Made by a program: the position numbers and the translations under genes
The notes under the pieces: generated by a model
Database searches by the model: none
Told to the model about the DNA's origin: nothing
The model's input: the letters and a program-made list of their open reading frames with translations, nothing else
NCBI GenBank assembly: GCA_964531735.1
Contig: CAZHGD010000010.1
Coordinates: forward strand, 1 to 64,000
Length of the DNA: 64,000 nt
Source: CAZHGD01 sp964531735
GTDB lineage: Bacteria > Armatimonadota > UBA10988
Direction: 5' to 3'
Part shown: in pieces, positions 1 through 7,700 of the stretch
Layout of the letters: each line of letters begins with the position of its first letter
Position numbering within the stretch: the stretch's first letter is position 1

Positions 1-209
1 GGCCCGGCGGGCGCGGCGGGCCGGGGCAGGTCGGGCAGCGGCAGGGCACCGGCCGGGTTGGGTGTGCTCGCCGGGCGCGGCGTGGCGGCGTGGCTGACCG
101 GCCGCGGACGGACCGGCGCCGTCTCGGCCGTTTCGGTGGGCACAATCTTGCAGCCCGAGAGCAGCAGCACCAAGACCAGGACCGGAGTCCCGCAGACCCA
201 CGAGCGCAT
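1..209 (-). CDS. Lipoprotein, N-terminal part only (cut by window edge)
   Basis: An open reading frame starts with ATG at 209 and runs off the left edge after 69 codons. Residues 1-20 form a lipoprotein signal: a short N-terminus, a Val/Leu-rich core and the lipobox LLSGC with Cys20 as the expected lipidation site, followed by Lys. After that the chain is rich in Pro, Ala and Thr, as in a flexible linker tethering a domain to the membrane. The domain itself lies outside the window, so the function is unknown. The gene is divergent from the patatin-like gene and a GGAG sits about 9 bases before the ATG. Confidence 0.65.
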   Translation of the reverse strand, partial: MRSWVCGTPVLVLVLLLSGCKIVPTETAETAPVRPRPVSHAATPRPASTPNPAGALPLPDLPRPAAPAG

Positions 210-347
210 CGGCCGGCTCCGTTGATTCGGGCGTGTCGGACGTTGTGGAGAAGCCCCTCGCCATGGCTTGCTGAGCCGCTTGCCAAGCGGCGGGCTCCCC
301 GGAGACCGGCGGCAAGCTTAACATGCTCCGGGCCGGGCCGTCAACGA

Positions 348-376
348 TTGACAAGCCCTCAGCGGTGGGTTAGACT
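348..376 (+). promoter_or_regulatory. Sigma-70-type promoter of the patatin-rib gene run
   Basis: TTGACA (348-353) is followed by a 17-base spacer and TAGACT (371-376). The predicted start of transcription is about 30 bases before the ATG at 415, leaving room for the strong AGGAGGTGA ribosome binding site at 402-410. The mdh operon promoter at 40125-40153 has the same two hexamers and spacing. Confidence 0.7.
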
Positions 377-414
377 CCGCCGTCTAGTCTGGTGTTGCCC
401 AGAGGAGGTGACAG

Positions 415-1809
415 ATGGCGGCGCGGAAGACGGCCGGCAGCAAGTCGGCGCAACTGGCGGTGGTGCTGACCGGAAATGCCGCGCGCGCAGCCGCGGTTCT
501 GGGGGCGCTCGAGGCCCTGGAGCAGAGCGGCCAAACGCCGTCGGTGCTCGTGGGCGCGTCAGGTGGCGCGGTCGCCGCCGCGCTCTACGCCGCCGGTGGC
601 TCGGCCGCCGCGCGGACCGCGCTGTACAACCTGGCCCGCGCCAACTCCTGGCAGCACCTGGCCGACATCGATTTCGACGCCGTGCTGAACTTGGCCACGC
701 GCCCGCACGAGGCCAACGGCTTCCTCAAGGGCGAGGCCCTGCAGGCGGCCCTGCTGGCCAGCTCGATTGGTCACAAGGGCTTCGCGCAACTCGACCCGTC
801 GGTGCTGATTGTGACCACCGACCTGAACAGCGGCCGGGAGTTGGTCTTCGGCAACCAGACGCAAGAGACCGAGGGCTTGCCCTACCGGGTGTACGCGCGT
901 TCGGCCGCCGATCTGGCGCGGGTCAATGTGGCCACCGCGTGCCGCGCCAGCATGGCGACGCCGGGCCTGTTCCAGCCGTTGTCGCTCGAGCAGTACTGCC
1001 TCGTCGACGGCGGGCTGCGGGCTCGGCAGGCGCTGACCGTAGCGGCGGCGCAGCCGGGCGTGGAGCGCATCATCTGGCTGCACGCCGGGCTCGACCTCAA
1101 CGAGACCTTCTCCTTGGTGACCGACTACGCCGGGCAGAGCTTCGCGGTCGCGATGGCGCAGGCGGCCGGTGCGGCCGCGACCGATCAGTTCGATCCGCAC
1201 ACCGGCGATCCGCTCCTGGCCGGCAAGGTGGTGCGCTACGTGAATCTGGCGGTCAGCAGCGTCGGCACCGCCGAACTGGTCAAGACGCAGGCGCTGTATG
1301 AGAGTGGCCGCCGCACCATGGCCGCCCTGATGGCGAAGGGCGAGTTGTTCGGCGACGGGCCGGCGCTGGCCACAGCGTTGGCCGAAGACGTGGACGAGAC
1401 CGACGGGCCGCGCTGGAGCGCGGTGGTGGGGGCCGGCGGACGCGATGTGGTGAGCATCGCGGACCTGCGGCCGACTTTGCAGCAGGAGTTCGGCTACGAG
1501 TTCGAGGAGTACCTCGAGCGCGAGGCCCTGGAGCGCCTGGAAGCACGCGAGCCACAGGCCACGGTGGACTGGGCGCAGGCGCAAGCGGAGCAGGAGCTCG
1601 GCCTGGCCCGCCTGTTCGCGGCCTTCGCCGCGCGGGCGTTGGCCTACGGTGGCAAGGGCTTGTGGGGTCTGCTGCGCTGTGCCTGGCACGCGGTGGCGCT
1701 GGACAAGCTGGTGGGGGCACTGGCCAAGCTGGCCGAAGACGGCGCCATGGCCGTGGCGGATAAACTCGCCCACCAGGACGCCCCGGCGTCCGGCTCCAGC
1801 GAGTCGTGA
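415..1809 (+). CDS. Patatin-like phospholipase family protein
   Basis: A 464-residue protein whose first 300 residues form a patatin-like acyl hydrolase domain, a Ser-Asp dyad lipase fold. The nucleophile elbow is GASGG with Ser49, and the dyad aspartate is Asp198 in VDGG. The oxyanion-hole loop, usually GGGxRG, is replaced by GNAARAA (20-26), so the Gly-rich loop is only partly kept and substrate or activity may differ from classical patatins. The C-terminal third is alpha-helical, charged and unassigned. No signal peptide is visible, so it is probably cytosolic or peripheral. The ATG at 415 has a near-perfect Shine-Dalgarno AGGAGGTGA five bases upstream. The stop overlaps the start of the CCA-adding enzyme by four bases (GTGA), implying coupled translation. 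Confidence 0.8.
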   Translation: MAARKTAGSKSAQLAVVLTGNAARAAAVLGALEALEQSGQTPSVLVGASGGAVAAALYAAGGSAAARTALYNLARANSWQHLADIDFDAVLNLATRPHEANGFLKGEALQAALLASSIGHKGFAQLDPSVLIVTTDLNSGRELVFGNQTQETEGLPYRVYARSAADLARVNVATACRASMATPGLFQPLSLEQYCLVDGGLRARQALTVAAAQPGVERIIWLHAGLDLNETFSLVTDYAGQSFAVAMAQAAGAAATDQFDPHTGDPLLAGKVVRYVNLAVSSVGTAELVKTQALYESGRRTMAALMAKGELFGDGPALATALAEDVDETDGPRWSAVVGAGGRDVVSIADLRPTLQQEFGYEFEEYLEREALERLEAREPQATVDWAQAQAEQELGLARLFAAFAARALAYGGKGLWGLLRCAWHAVALDKLVGALAKLAEDGAMAVADKLAHQDAPASGSSES

Positions 1810-3014
1810 CTCCGCTGCTGACGCACCTGTTGGCCCTCTGCCGCGACCGCGGTGCGTCGGCCTACTGTGTCGGCGGTTGCGTGCGCGACCGCGTCCTGGG
1901 GCGTCAGGCCAGCGATCTGGACGTCGCTCTGGTCGGTGCGGTCGAGTTGGCTCGCGAACTCGCCGAGCAGACCCGGTCGTTCTTCGTGCTCCTCGACGAC
2001 GGGCGGGGCACCGCGCGGGTGATCCCACGCGACGGCGGGGCCTATGTCGACCTGGCCGAACTGCAAGGCGATATCCTCAACGACCTCTGCCGGCGCGACT
2101 ACACCATCAACGCCATCGCCTGTGCGCTGGCCGAGTGGGACGATCCGGAGCCGTCGTGGATTGACCCGACGGGCGGTCTGGCCGACCTGCAAGCCGGCGT
2201 GCTGCGCCTGGCCGGCGCCGATGCGCTGCGTGCGGACCCGCTGCGCGTGTTGCGGGGCTACCGGCTGCGCGCCGTACTCGGCGTGGTCTTCGAGGCGGCC
2301 ACCCGGCTGGCCCTGCGGCAGTCGGCGGCCGACCTGATGCGTGTGGCGGCCGAACGGGTCTGGCAGGAGTGGTTGCTCCTGTTGGCCGCGCCGCACGTCG
2401 TGGCGGCGGTGGCCGATACCGAGCGCGACGGAGTGCTGGCGGCGATGCTGCCGGAGACGGCGCCGGGCGCGTCGCGGCGGTTGACCGAGCTGGCGCCATG
2501 GGTGGACCAGGCGGCCAAGAGGTTACCCGGCTGGGAGGCCGAACCCGACCGTCTGGCGCTGCTCCGGTTCGCCGTGCTGCTGGGCGCCGAAGGCGAGCCG
2601 CCGACGGCGGTCGTGGCGCAGCGGTTCCTGTTGAGCCGGGCGCAGCGGCGCGTGCTGGGCTGCCAGCGGGCTCCCGCGGACGATTGGCCGGACGCGCCGG
2701 CTGTCTTGGCCGGCCTGGCGCTGGACCACGGGGCAGAGACGGTGGGCGCTGTCCTGCGGGCGGCGGCGGCCGGCGAGGTCACGCCGGTCGCGGCGGACAA
2801 TGCCTTGCAGGATCTGGCCGAACGGCTGTTGCCGCGTTTGAGCGAACCGGCACTGGTCGACGGCACGGCGCTTCAGGTAGAGTTGGGCCTGAAGCCGGGT
2901 CCGGGTTTCGCGCGGGTGTTGCGGCAGGCGCGACTGGCCCAGCTACTGGGGCTGGTCACCGCTCGCGAACAGGCGCTGGCGTTGGTGCGCAGTGAGTGGG
3001 AGAGCGATGGCTGA
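1806..3014 (+). CDS. cca: CCA tRNA nucleotidyltransferase / poly(A) polymerase family
   Basis: A 402-residue class II nucleotidyltransferase that adds or repairs the 3' CCA of tRNAs. The head domain has GGCVRDRVLGR (about 22-32) and the metal-binding SDLDVA. It continues with RRDYTINAIA for the neck/template region, then DPTGG, DPLRVLRGYRLRA and AERVWQEW, all signatures of the family. The GTG start at 1806 overlaps the patatin stop by four bases. The C-terminal 200 residues are helical and poorly conserved, as usual. Poly(A) polymerase activity cannot be excluded from sequence. CCA addition is favoured because both tRNA genes in this window lack an encoded CCA. It overlaps the next gene by eight bases. 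Confidence 0.85.
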   Translation: MTPLLTHLLALCRDRGASAYCVGGCVRDRVLGRQASDLDVALVGAVELARELAEQTRSFFVLLDDGRGTARVIPRDGGAYVDLAELQGDILNDLCRRDYTINAIACALAEWDDPEPSWIDPTGGLADLQAGVLRLAGADALRADPLRVLRGYRLRAVLGVVFEAATRLALRQSAADLMRVAAERVWQEWLLLLAAPHVVAAVADTERDGVLAAMLPETAPGASRRLTELAPWVDQAAKRLPGWEAEPDRLALLRFAVLLGAEGEPPTAVVAQRFLLSRAQRRVLGCQRAPADDWPDAPAVLAGLALDHGAETVGAVLRAAAAGEVTPVAADNALQDLAERLLPRLSEPALVDGTALQVELGLKPGPGFARVLRQARLAQLLGLVTAREQALALVRSEWESDG

Positions 3015-3774
3015 GACGATAGAGCTGTCGGTGGTGATGCCGGCCTACTGCGAAGAGCACCGTCTGACCGCTGGGCTGACGCGCGTCAAGGAGTACCTGA
3101 ACGAGCGGGGCCTCGTGGCCGAGATCATCGTCGTGGACGATGGCAGCACCGACCGCACCAACGAGTTGGCTCGCGAACTGCTGGCCGACTACCCGCGCCA
3201 CACCGTGCTCCGGAACGAGCCGAACGCGGGCAAGGGCTGGTCGGTGCGGCGAGGCATGCTCGCGGCCAACGGCGCCATCGCGTTGTTCACCGACGTCGAC
3301 TTGTCGGCACCCATCGAGGGCTTCGACGACCTGCTGGCGGCCCATCAGGGCGGTGCGGACGTGGCCATCGGCTCGCGGGCGCTGGGTGGCAGCCGGATCG
3401 AGGTCCACCAGCCGCTGATGCGCGAGATCGCCGGGCGCTGCTTCAACCTGTTCGTGCAGCAGTTCGTCATGCGCGGCATCCGTGACACCCAGTGCGGGTT
3501 CAAGTCGTTCCGACAGGAGGTCCTGCGGCCCATCTTCGGTCGACAACAGATTCGCCGGTGGGGCTTCGACGTCGAGGTCCTGTACATCGCCCGACGGCTC
3601 GGCCTGCAGATCGCCGAAGTGCCGGTGGTCTGGCGAAACGACGAGGCCACCAAGGTCAACGCCGCCGCCGACGGCCTGAAGATGGTGCGCGAGGCCATGG
3701 AGGCGCGGCGGCTGCACCGGCACCTGACGCCGGCCGACCTGGCCCAGCCGGTGGCGGCGAACGACGAGGCGTAA
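3007..3774 (+). CDS. Family 2 glycosyltransferase, dolichyl-phosphate glucosyl/mannosyltransferase-like
   Basis: A 255-residue GT2 protein most like Alg5/DPM-type enzymes, which move a hexose from a nucleotide sugar to a polyprenyl phosphate carrier at the inner face of the membrane. VVMPAYCEE opens the fold, VVDDGSTD binds the nucleotide, TDVDLSAP carries the DxD metal site, and AIGSRA and DTQCGFKSF are typical of this subfamily. There is no C-terminal membrane segment. The ATG at 3007, preceded by GGGAG, is preferred over the in-frame GTG at 2992. It overlaps the CCA-enzyme stop by eight bases. The sugar donor cannot be read from the sequence. Confidence 0.8.
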   Translation: MAETIELSVVMPAYCEEHRLTAGLTRVKEYLNERGLVAEIIVVDDGSTDRTNELARELLADYPRHTVLRNEPNAGKGWSVRRGMLAANGAIALFTDVDLSAPIEGFDDLLAAHQGGADVAIGSRALGGSRIEVHQPLMREIAGRCFNLFVQQFVMRGIRDTQCGFKSFRQEVLRPIFGRQQIRRWGFDVEVLYIARRLGLQIAEVPVVWRNDEATKVNAAADGLKMVREAMEARRLHRHLTPADLAQPVAANDEA

Positions 3775-3798
3775 CCGCGGTCGGCGGTCGCGGGCGCG

Positions 3799-3827
3799 TT
3801 TACCGTCGCCGGGGCTTGTGGTAAGCT
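3799..3827 (+). promoter_or_regulatory. Putative promoter giving a nearly leaderless transcript
   Basis: TTTACC (3799-3804), 17 bases, then TAAGCT (3822-3827). The -10 box ends only nine bases before the ATG at 3837, so transcription would start within a few bases of the start codon. The hexamers are imperfect, so this is tentative. It would serve the small membrane protein and the rib genes. Confidence 0.4.
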
Positions 3828-3836
3828 CGCCGTACC

Positions 3837-4229
3837 ATGTTGACCGAAGGGCGGGTGGCCGCCGCGCTGCTGCTGGGAGTCCTGCTGACCGCGACCGTGG
3901 TGGCACTGTGCGTGCTGGTCCACCAGTGGCGCCACGGGCGTTCGTTGCTGACCGGCCGGCAGGTCGTGTTGCGACTGCTCGGCGGCGGCACGCTGTTCCT
4001 CATCTGGCTGATGATCGGCGCCATGCTGCTGTCGATCCGTCCGCTCGAGCGCCCGCAGGCGTTCCTGCTCTGCTTCTACGCGACGCTGCTCTGCTCGGTA
4101 CTGCTGGCGATCCTCGCCATCGTGGATCTGCGCTGGTTGCGCGTGAGCCAGCGGCGGGAGCGCGAGCGCCTGTCGGCCGATTTCATCCGGCTGCACACGG
4201 CCACGACGGAACGGCGCCATGGCCGCTGA
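3837..4229 (+). CDS. Small three-helix membrane protein, unknown function
   Basis: A 130-residue protein I do not recognise. Three hydrophobic helices are visible at about 8-28, 47-68 and 76-96, separated by short basic loops, and a charged Arg/Glu-rich tail (about 100-130) probably lies in the cytoplasm. There are no catalytic motifs. No Shine-Dalgarno sequence precedes the ATG and a candidate promoter lies immediately upstream, so the mRNA may be leaderless. The gene overlaps the ribD start by eleven bases, placing it first in the riboflavin run. A role linked to flavin metabolism or transport is conceivable only from position; it does not look like a known riboflavin transporter. Confidence 0.6.
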   Translation: MLTEGRVAAALLLGVLLTATVVALCVLVHQWRHGRSLLTGRQVVLRLLGGGTLFLIWLMIGAMLLSIRPLERPQAFLLCFYATLLCSVLLAILAIVDLRWLRVSQRRERERLSADFIRLHTATTERRHGR

Positions 4230-5316
4230 GGACTGCCTTCGCCGCGCCATGGCGCTGGCCGAGCAAGCCCACGGCCGCACGGCCCCGAACCCGATGGTCG
4301 GCTGTGTGATCGTGCGCGACGGCCAGGTCGTGGGCGAGGGCTGGCACGCCGCCGCCGGGCGCCCCCATGCCGAACGCGAGGCGTTGGCGCAGGCCGGTGA
4401 ACTGGCGCGTGGCGCCGTGCTCTACTGCACCTTGGAGCCGTGCAGCCACCACGGACGCACGCCGCCTTGTACCGCTGGCATCATCGCCGCCGGGGTGTCC
4501 GAGGTGGTCTACGCCGTGGACGACCCCGACCCGCGCGTGGCCGGGCGCGGCGCGGCACAACTGCGGGCCGCGGGCCTCACGGTGTCGGGCGGCTGCCTGG
4601 CCGCGGAGGTGTCTCGGCAACTGGCCGGCTACCTGCACCAGCGGCGCACGGGCCGGCCACTGGTCACCGCCAAGTGGGCCATGACGCTCGATGGCAAGCT
4701 GGCGACGGTGACCGGTGACAGCCGCTGGGTGAGCGGACCGGCGGCGCGGGCGATGGTCCACCGAATGCGTGACGAGGCCGACGCGGTGGTGGTCGGCGTC
4801 GGGACGGTGCTGGCCGATGATCCGGCCCTGACCTGCCGGTTGGCCGAGTTCGGCCCGGTGGCCCGGGCACCGCGCAACCCGCTACGGGTCATCGTCGACA
4901 CGCACGGACGGATCGCGCCCGACGCGCGGGTCCTGACCGACGGCGAAGCGGCGACGCTGTGGGCGGTTGGCGACGACGCGGTGGTAACGGCGCCGCCAGG
5001 TGTCGAGGTGGCGTGTCTGCCGGTGCGCGACGGTCGGGTCGACCTGGCGGCCCTGCTGGAACGGCTAGGCGCGCGCGGGGTGTTGGAGGTGTTGTGCGAG
5101 GCCGGCGGGACGTTGACCGGTGCGCTCCTGGCCGCGGGGCTCGTGCAGCGCGTGGTGGCGGTGATCGCACCGAAGCTGGTGGGCGGACGCGGACCGACAC
5201 CGTGGGACGCCGCTGGGGCGCAGGCGATGCGTGACGCCCGGTCGCTCGGGCCGGTCAGCGTCGAGCAGCTTGGCGACGACTGGGTGCTGCGGGCCGACGT
5301 GGAGGGCGCGGACTGA
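4219..5316 (+). CDS. ribD: Bifunctional pyrimidine deaminase/reductase of riboflavin synthesis
   Basis: A 365-residue RibD. The N-terminal deaminase (1-145) hydrolyses the amino group of diaminohydroxyphosphoribosylaminopyrimidine. Its zinc site is His50 and Glu52 in PHAERE with Cys75 and Cys84 in EPCSHHGRTPPC. The C-terminal reductase (about 150-365) then reduces the ribosyl side chain using NADPH; TAKWAMTLDGKLA and VVVGVGTVLADDP are typical of that domain. The length matches the family. It is the first of four contiguous riboflavin genes and its TGA overlaps the ATG of ribE by one base. No FMN riboswitch precedes it, so flavin feedback through an RNA leader is not apparent. Confidence 0.95.
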   Translation: MAAEDCLRRAMALAEQAHGRTAPNPMVGCVIVRDGQVVGEGWHAAAGRPHAEREALAQAGELARGAVLYCTLEPCSHHGRTPPCTAGIIAAGVSEVVYAVDDPDPRVAGRGAAQLRAAGLTVSGGCLAAEVSRQLAGYLHQRRTGRPLVTAKWAMTLDGKLATVTGDSRWVSGPAARAMVHRMRDEADAVVVGVGTVLADDPALTCRLAEFGPVARAPRNPLRVIVDTHGRIAPDARVLTDGEAATLWAVGDDAVVTAPPGVEVACLPVRDGRVDLAALLERLGARGVLEVLCEAGGTLTGALLAAGLVQRVVAVIAPKLVGGRGPTPWDAAGAQAMRDARSLGPVSVEQLGDDWVLRADVEGAD

Positions 5317-5966
5317 TGTTCACGGGGATAGTCGAGGAGCTCGGCGAAGTCGTGGCGGTGGAGCGGCGCGGCAATCTGGTCCGCTTGCGACTGCGCGCCG
5401 AGCGGGTGCTCGATGACGCCCGAGTGGGCGACAGCCTCTGCCACAATGGCGTCTGCCTGACCATCACCGAACTGACGCCGCCGCACTACGCGTGCGATGT
5501 CATGGCCGAGACGATGCAGCGGTCGACACTCGGACGATTGCACGCCGGCGACCGAGTCAACTTGGAGCGGGCGTTGGCGGTGGGCGGTCGGTTTGGCGGG
5601 CACTTCGTGCAGGGCCATGTCGACGGGGTGGGGCAGATCCGCGACATCAGCCGAGTGGGCGAATGGGTGACCTACGAGGTGGGTGCGCCGGACGCCGTGC
5701 TCGGCTATGTGGTAGCCAAGGGGTCGATCACCATCGATGGCATCAGCCTCACCGTGGTGGACCGGCGGCCATCGTCGTTCACGGTGTCGCTGATCCCGCA
5801 CACGCTGGCCGAGACCACGCTGCAGGACCGGCACCCGGGCGACTGGGTCAACCTGGAGGCGGACATCCTGGCGAAGTATGTGCAGGCGGCGCTCCAGCGC
5901 GAACCCGGTGCCGGTGGTACAATGACCTTCGCGTGGTTGGCTGACCACGGGTTTGGGACGGAGTAG
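5316..5966 (+). CDS. ribE: Riboflavin synthase, alpha subunit
   Basis: A 216-residue riboflavin synthase that disproportionates two 6,7-dimethyl-8-ribityllumazines into riboflavin and the pyrimidine precursor. It consists of two similar lumazine-binding barrels, about 1-97 and 98-200. The N-terminus MFTGIVEELGEV carries the invariant FTGIVEE, the first barrel ends in GGRFGGHFVQGHVDG, and the second holds KGSITIDGISLTVVD. The overall length is normal. ATG directly overlaps the TGA of ribD (TGATG), and ribBA follows after three bases, so the enzymes are probably made from one message. The gene is called ribE here; some genomes use ribC for the same enzyme. Confidence 0.95.
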   Translation: MFTGIVEELGEVVAVERRGNLVRLRLRAERVLDDARVGDSLCHNGVCLTITELTPPHYACDVMAETMQRSTLGRLHAGDRVNLERALAVGGRFGGHFVQGHVDGVGQIRDISRVGEWVTYEVGAPDAVLGYVVAKGSITIDGISLTVVDRRPSSFTVSLIPHTLAETTLQDRHPGDWVNLEADILAKYVQAALQREPGAGGTMTFAWLADHGFGTE

Positions 5967-5969
5967 GCG

Positions 5970-7217
5970 TTGAGCGTTGCAGAAGACCGCATTTTCGACG
6001 ACATTCCCGCGGCGATCGAGGCGATTCGGCGTGGCGAACTGGTGGTCGTCACGGACGATGCCGACCGGGAGAACGAAGGCGATGTGATCCTCGCCGCCGA
6101 CCGGGTGACGCCGGAGGCCGTGAACTTCCTCGAGCGACACGCGCGGGGCCTGCTGTGCGTGCCGCTGACCCGCGAGCGTCTGGGGCAACTGGCCATTCCG
6201 CTCGTGAACGCCTCGGGCGGGGACCGGTTCCGCACGGCCTACACCGTGCCGGTCGACGCGGCGCAGGGGGTCAGCACCGGCATCTCGGCCACCGACCGCG
6301 CCACGACCATCCGCAAGCTGGTCGATCCGTCGGCGGCGCCGCGCGACTTCGTCTATGGCGGGCACGTGCAGCCGCTGCAGGCGGTGGATGGAGGCGTGCT
6401 CAAGCGCGCCGGCCACACTGAGGCGACGGTCGATCTGGCGCGGCTGGCCGGACTAACGCCGGCGGGCGTACTGGCCGAGGTGAAGGACGACCGCGGCGAG
6501 ATGATGCGGCTCGATGGCCTGCGCTGGTTCGCGCGCGAGCACGGCCTGAAGCTGGTCTCGGTGGCCCAGCTCATCGAGTACCGGCGCCAGACCGAGCGGC
6601 TCGTCAAGCGCGTGGCGACCTGCCGTCTGCCGACCGAGGTGGGTGAGTTCACCTGCGTCGCCTACGAGAGCACCATCGACGGCAGCCCGTACGTGGCGCT
6701 GGTGAAGGGCGAAATCCGACCGGATGAGCCGGTGCTGGTGCGGATGCACAGCGAGTGCCTGACCGGTGACGCGTTGCTGTCGCGGCGGTGCGACTGCGGG
6801 CAGCAGTTGAAGCTGGCTATGGAGCGGATCCAGGCTGAGGGCTGCGGGGTCCTGGTGCACATCCGCCAGGAGGGGCGCGGCATCGGTCTGCTGAACAAGC
6901 TGCGCGCGTATGAACTGCAGGACGGCGGCATGGACACCGTCGAGGCGAACGAGCACCTCGGCTTTCCGGCCGACCTGCGCGACTACGGGCTGGGCGCGCA
7001 GGTGCTGCTCGATCTGGGCGTGCGCCGGCTGCGGCAGTTGACCAACAACTGGCGCAAGATCGTGGCGATTGAGGGCTACGGCCTCGAGGTGGTCGAGCAC
7101 GTGCCGTTGTTGGCCGAGGTGACTCCGGACAACCAGCGGTACTTGGCGGCCAAGGCGCAGAAGCTGGGCCACCTGCTGCCCGACCTGTGCGGTGGCGACC
7201 CGGACGAAAGCGAGTAG
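5970..7217 (+). CDS. ribBA: Bifunctional DHBP synthase / GTP cyclohydrolase II
   Basis: A 415-residue fusion supplying both precursors of riboflavin. The N-terminal half (about 5-203) makes 3,4-dihydroxy-2-butanone 4-phosphate from ribulose 5-phosphate and shows DDADRENEGD and AGHTEATVDLA. The C-terminal half (about 208-410) opens GTP. It has RMHSECLTGDALLSRRCDCG with the three zinc cysteines and RQEGRGIGLLNKLRAYELQD with the catalytic Arg/Glu region. The late motif usually read as LTNNPRK is LTNNWRK here, a Pro-to-Trp change close to the active site. The start is TTG at 5970 with GGAG at 5960-5963. It is followed closely by ribH. Confidence 0.95.
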   Translation: MSVAEDRIFDDIPAAIEAIRRGELVVVTDDADRENEGDVILAADRVTPEAVNFLERHARGLLCVPLTRERLGQLAIPLVNASGGDRFRTAYTVPVDAAQGVSTGISATDRATTIRKLVDPSAAPRDFVYGGHVQPLQAVDGGVLKRAGHTEATVDLARLAGLTPAGVLAEVKDDRGEMMRLDGLRWFAREHGLKLVSVAQLIEYRRQTERLVKRVATCRLPTEVGEFTCVAYESTIDGSPYVALVKGEIRPDEPVLVRMHSECLTGDALLSRRCDCGQQLKLAMERIQAEGCGVLVHIRQEGRGIGLLNKLRAYELQDGGMDTVEANEHLGFPADLRDYGLGAQVLLDLGVRRLRQLTNNWRKIVAIEGYGLEVVEHVPLLAEVTPDNQRYLAAKAQKLGHLLPDLCGGDPDESE

Positions 7218-7222
7218 TGGTC

Positions 7223-7699
7223 ATGGGCAAGACGTTCGAAGGCAAGTTGGTCGGCACCGGCCTACGGTTCGCCGTGGTGGTGGCGCGCTTCAACGAGATG
7301 ATCGCCTCGCGCCTGCTGGGCGGTGCGCGCGATGTGCTGCGGCGCCACGACGTGGCCGACGATGCGGTGGACGTCGCCTGGGTGCCCGGCTCTTTCGAGG
7401 TGCCGCTGGTGGCCGAGAAGCTGGCCGGCAGCGGACGCTACGACGCGGTGATCTGCCTGGGCGCGGTGATCCGCGGGTCCACGCCACACTTCGACTACGT
7501 GGCGGCCGAAGTGTCCAAGGGCATCGCGACGGTCTCGCAGCGGACCGGTGTGCCGGTGATCTTCGGCGTGCTGACCACCAACACGATCGAGGAGGCCGTC
7601 GAGCGCGCCGGCACCAAGCACGGCAACAAGGGCGCCGACGCGGCCATGGCGGCCATCGAGATGGCCAACCTGATGCGGGCGCTGGGCGAGGGAGCCTGA
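7223..7699 (+). CDS. ribH: 6,7-dimethyl-8-ribityllumazine synthase
   Basis: A 158-residue lumazine synthase, which condenses the RibD/phosphatase product with dihydroxybutanone phosphate in the penultimate step of riboflavin synthesis and normally assembles into pentamers or 60-mers. VVVARFNEMI, WVPGSFEVPL, GAVIRGSTPHFDYV with the proton-transfer His, FGVLTTNTIEEA and GTKHGNKGADAA are all present. ATG at 7223 is chosen, but an in-frame GTG at 7217 overlaps the ribBA stop and would add two residues. This completes ribD-ribE-ribBA-ribH without a dedicated phosphatase gene. Confidence 0.95.
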   Translation: MGKTFEGKLVGTGLRFAVVVARFNEMIASRLLGGARDVLRRHDVADDAVDVAWVPGSFEVPLVAEKLAGSGRYDAVICLGAVIRGSTPHFDYVAAEVSKGIATVSQRTGVPVIFGVLTTNTIEEAVERAGTKHGNKGADAAMAAIEMANLMRALGEGA

Positions 7700-7700
7700 C

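Noticed and set aside
3775..4218. FMN riboswitch ahead of the riboflavin genes
   Set aside because: No RFN-element conserved blocks were seen, and the candidate promoter lies so close to the first gene that no leader RNA would exist.
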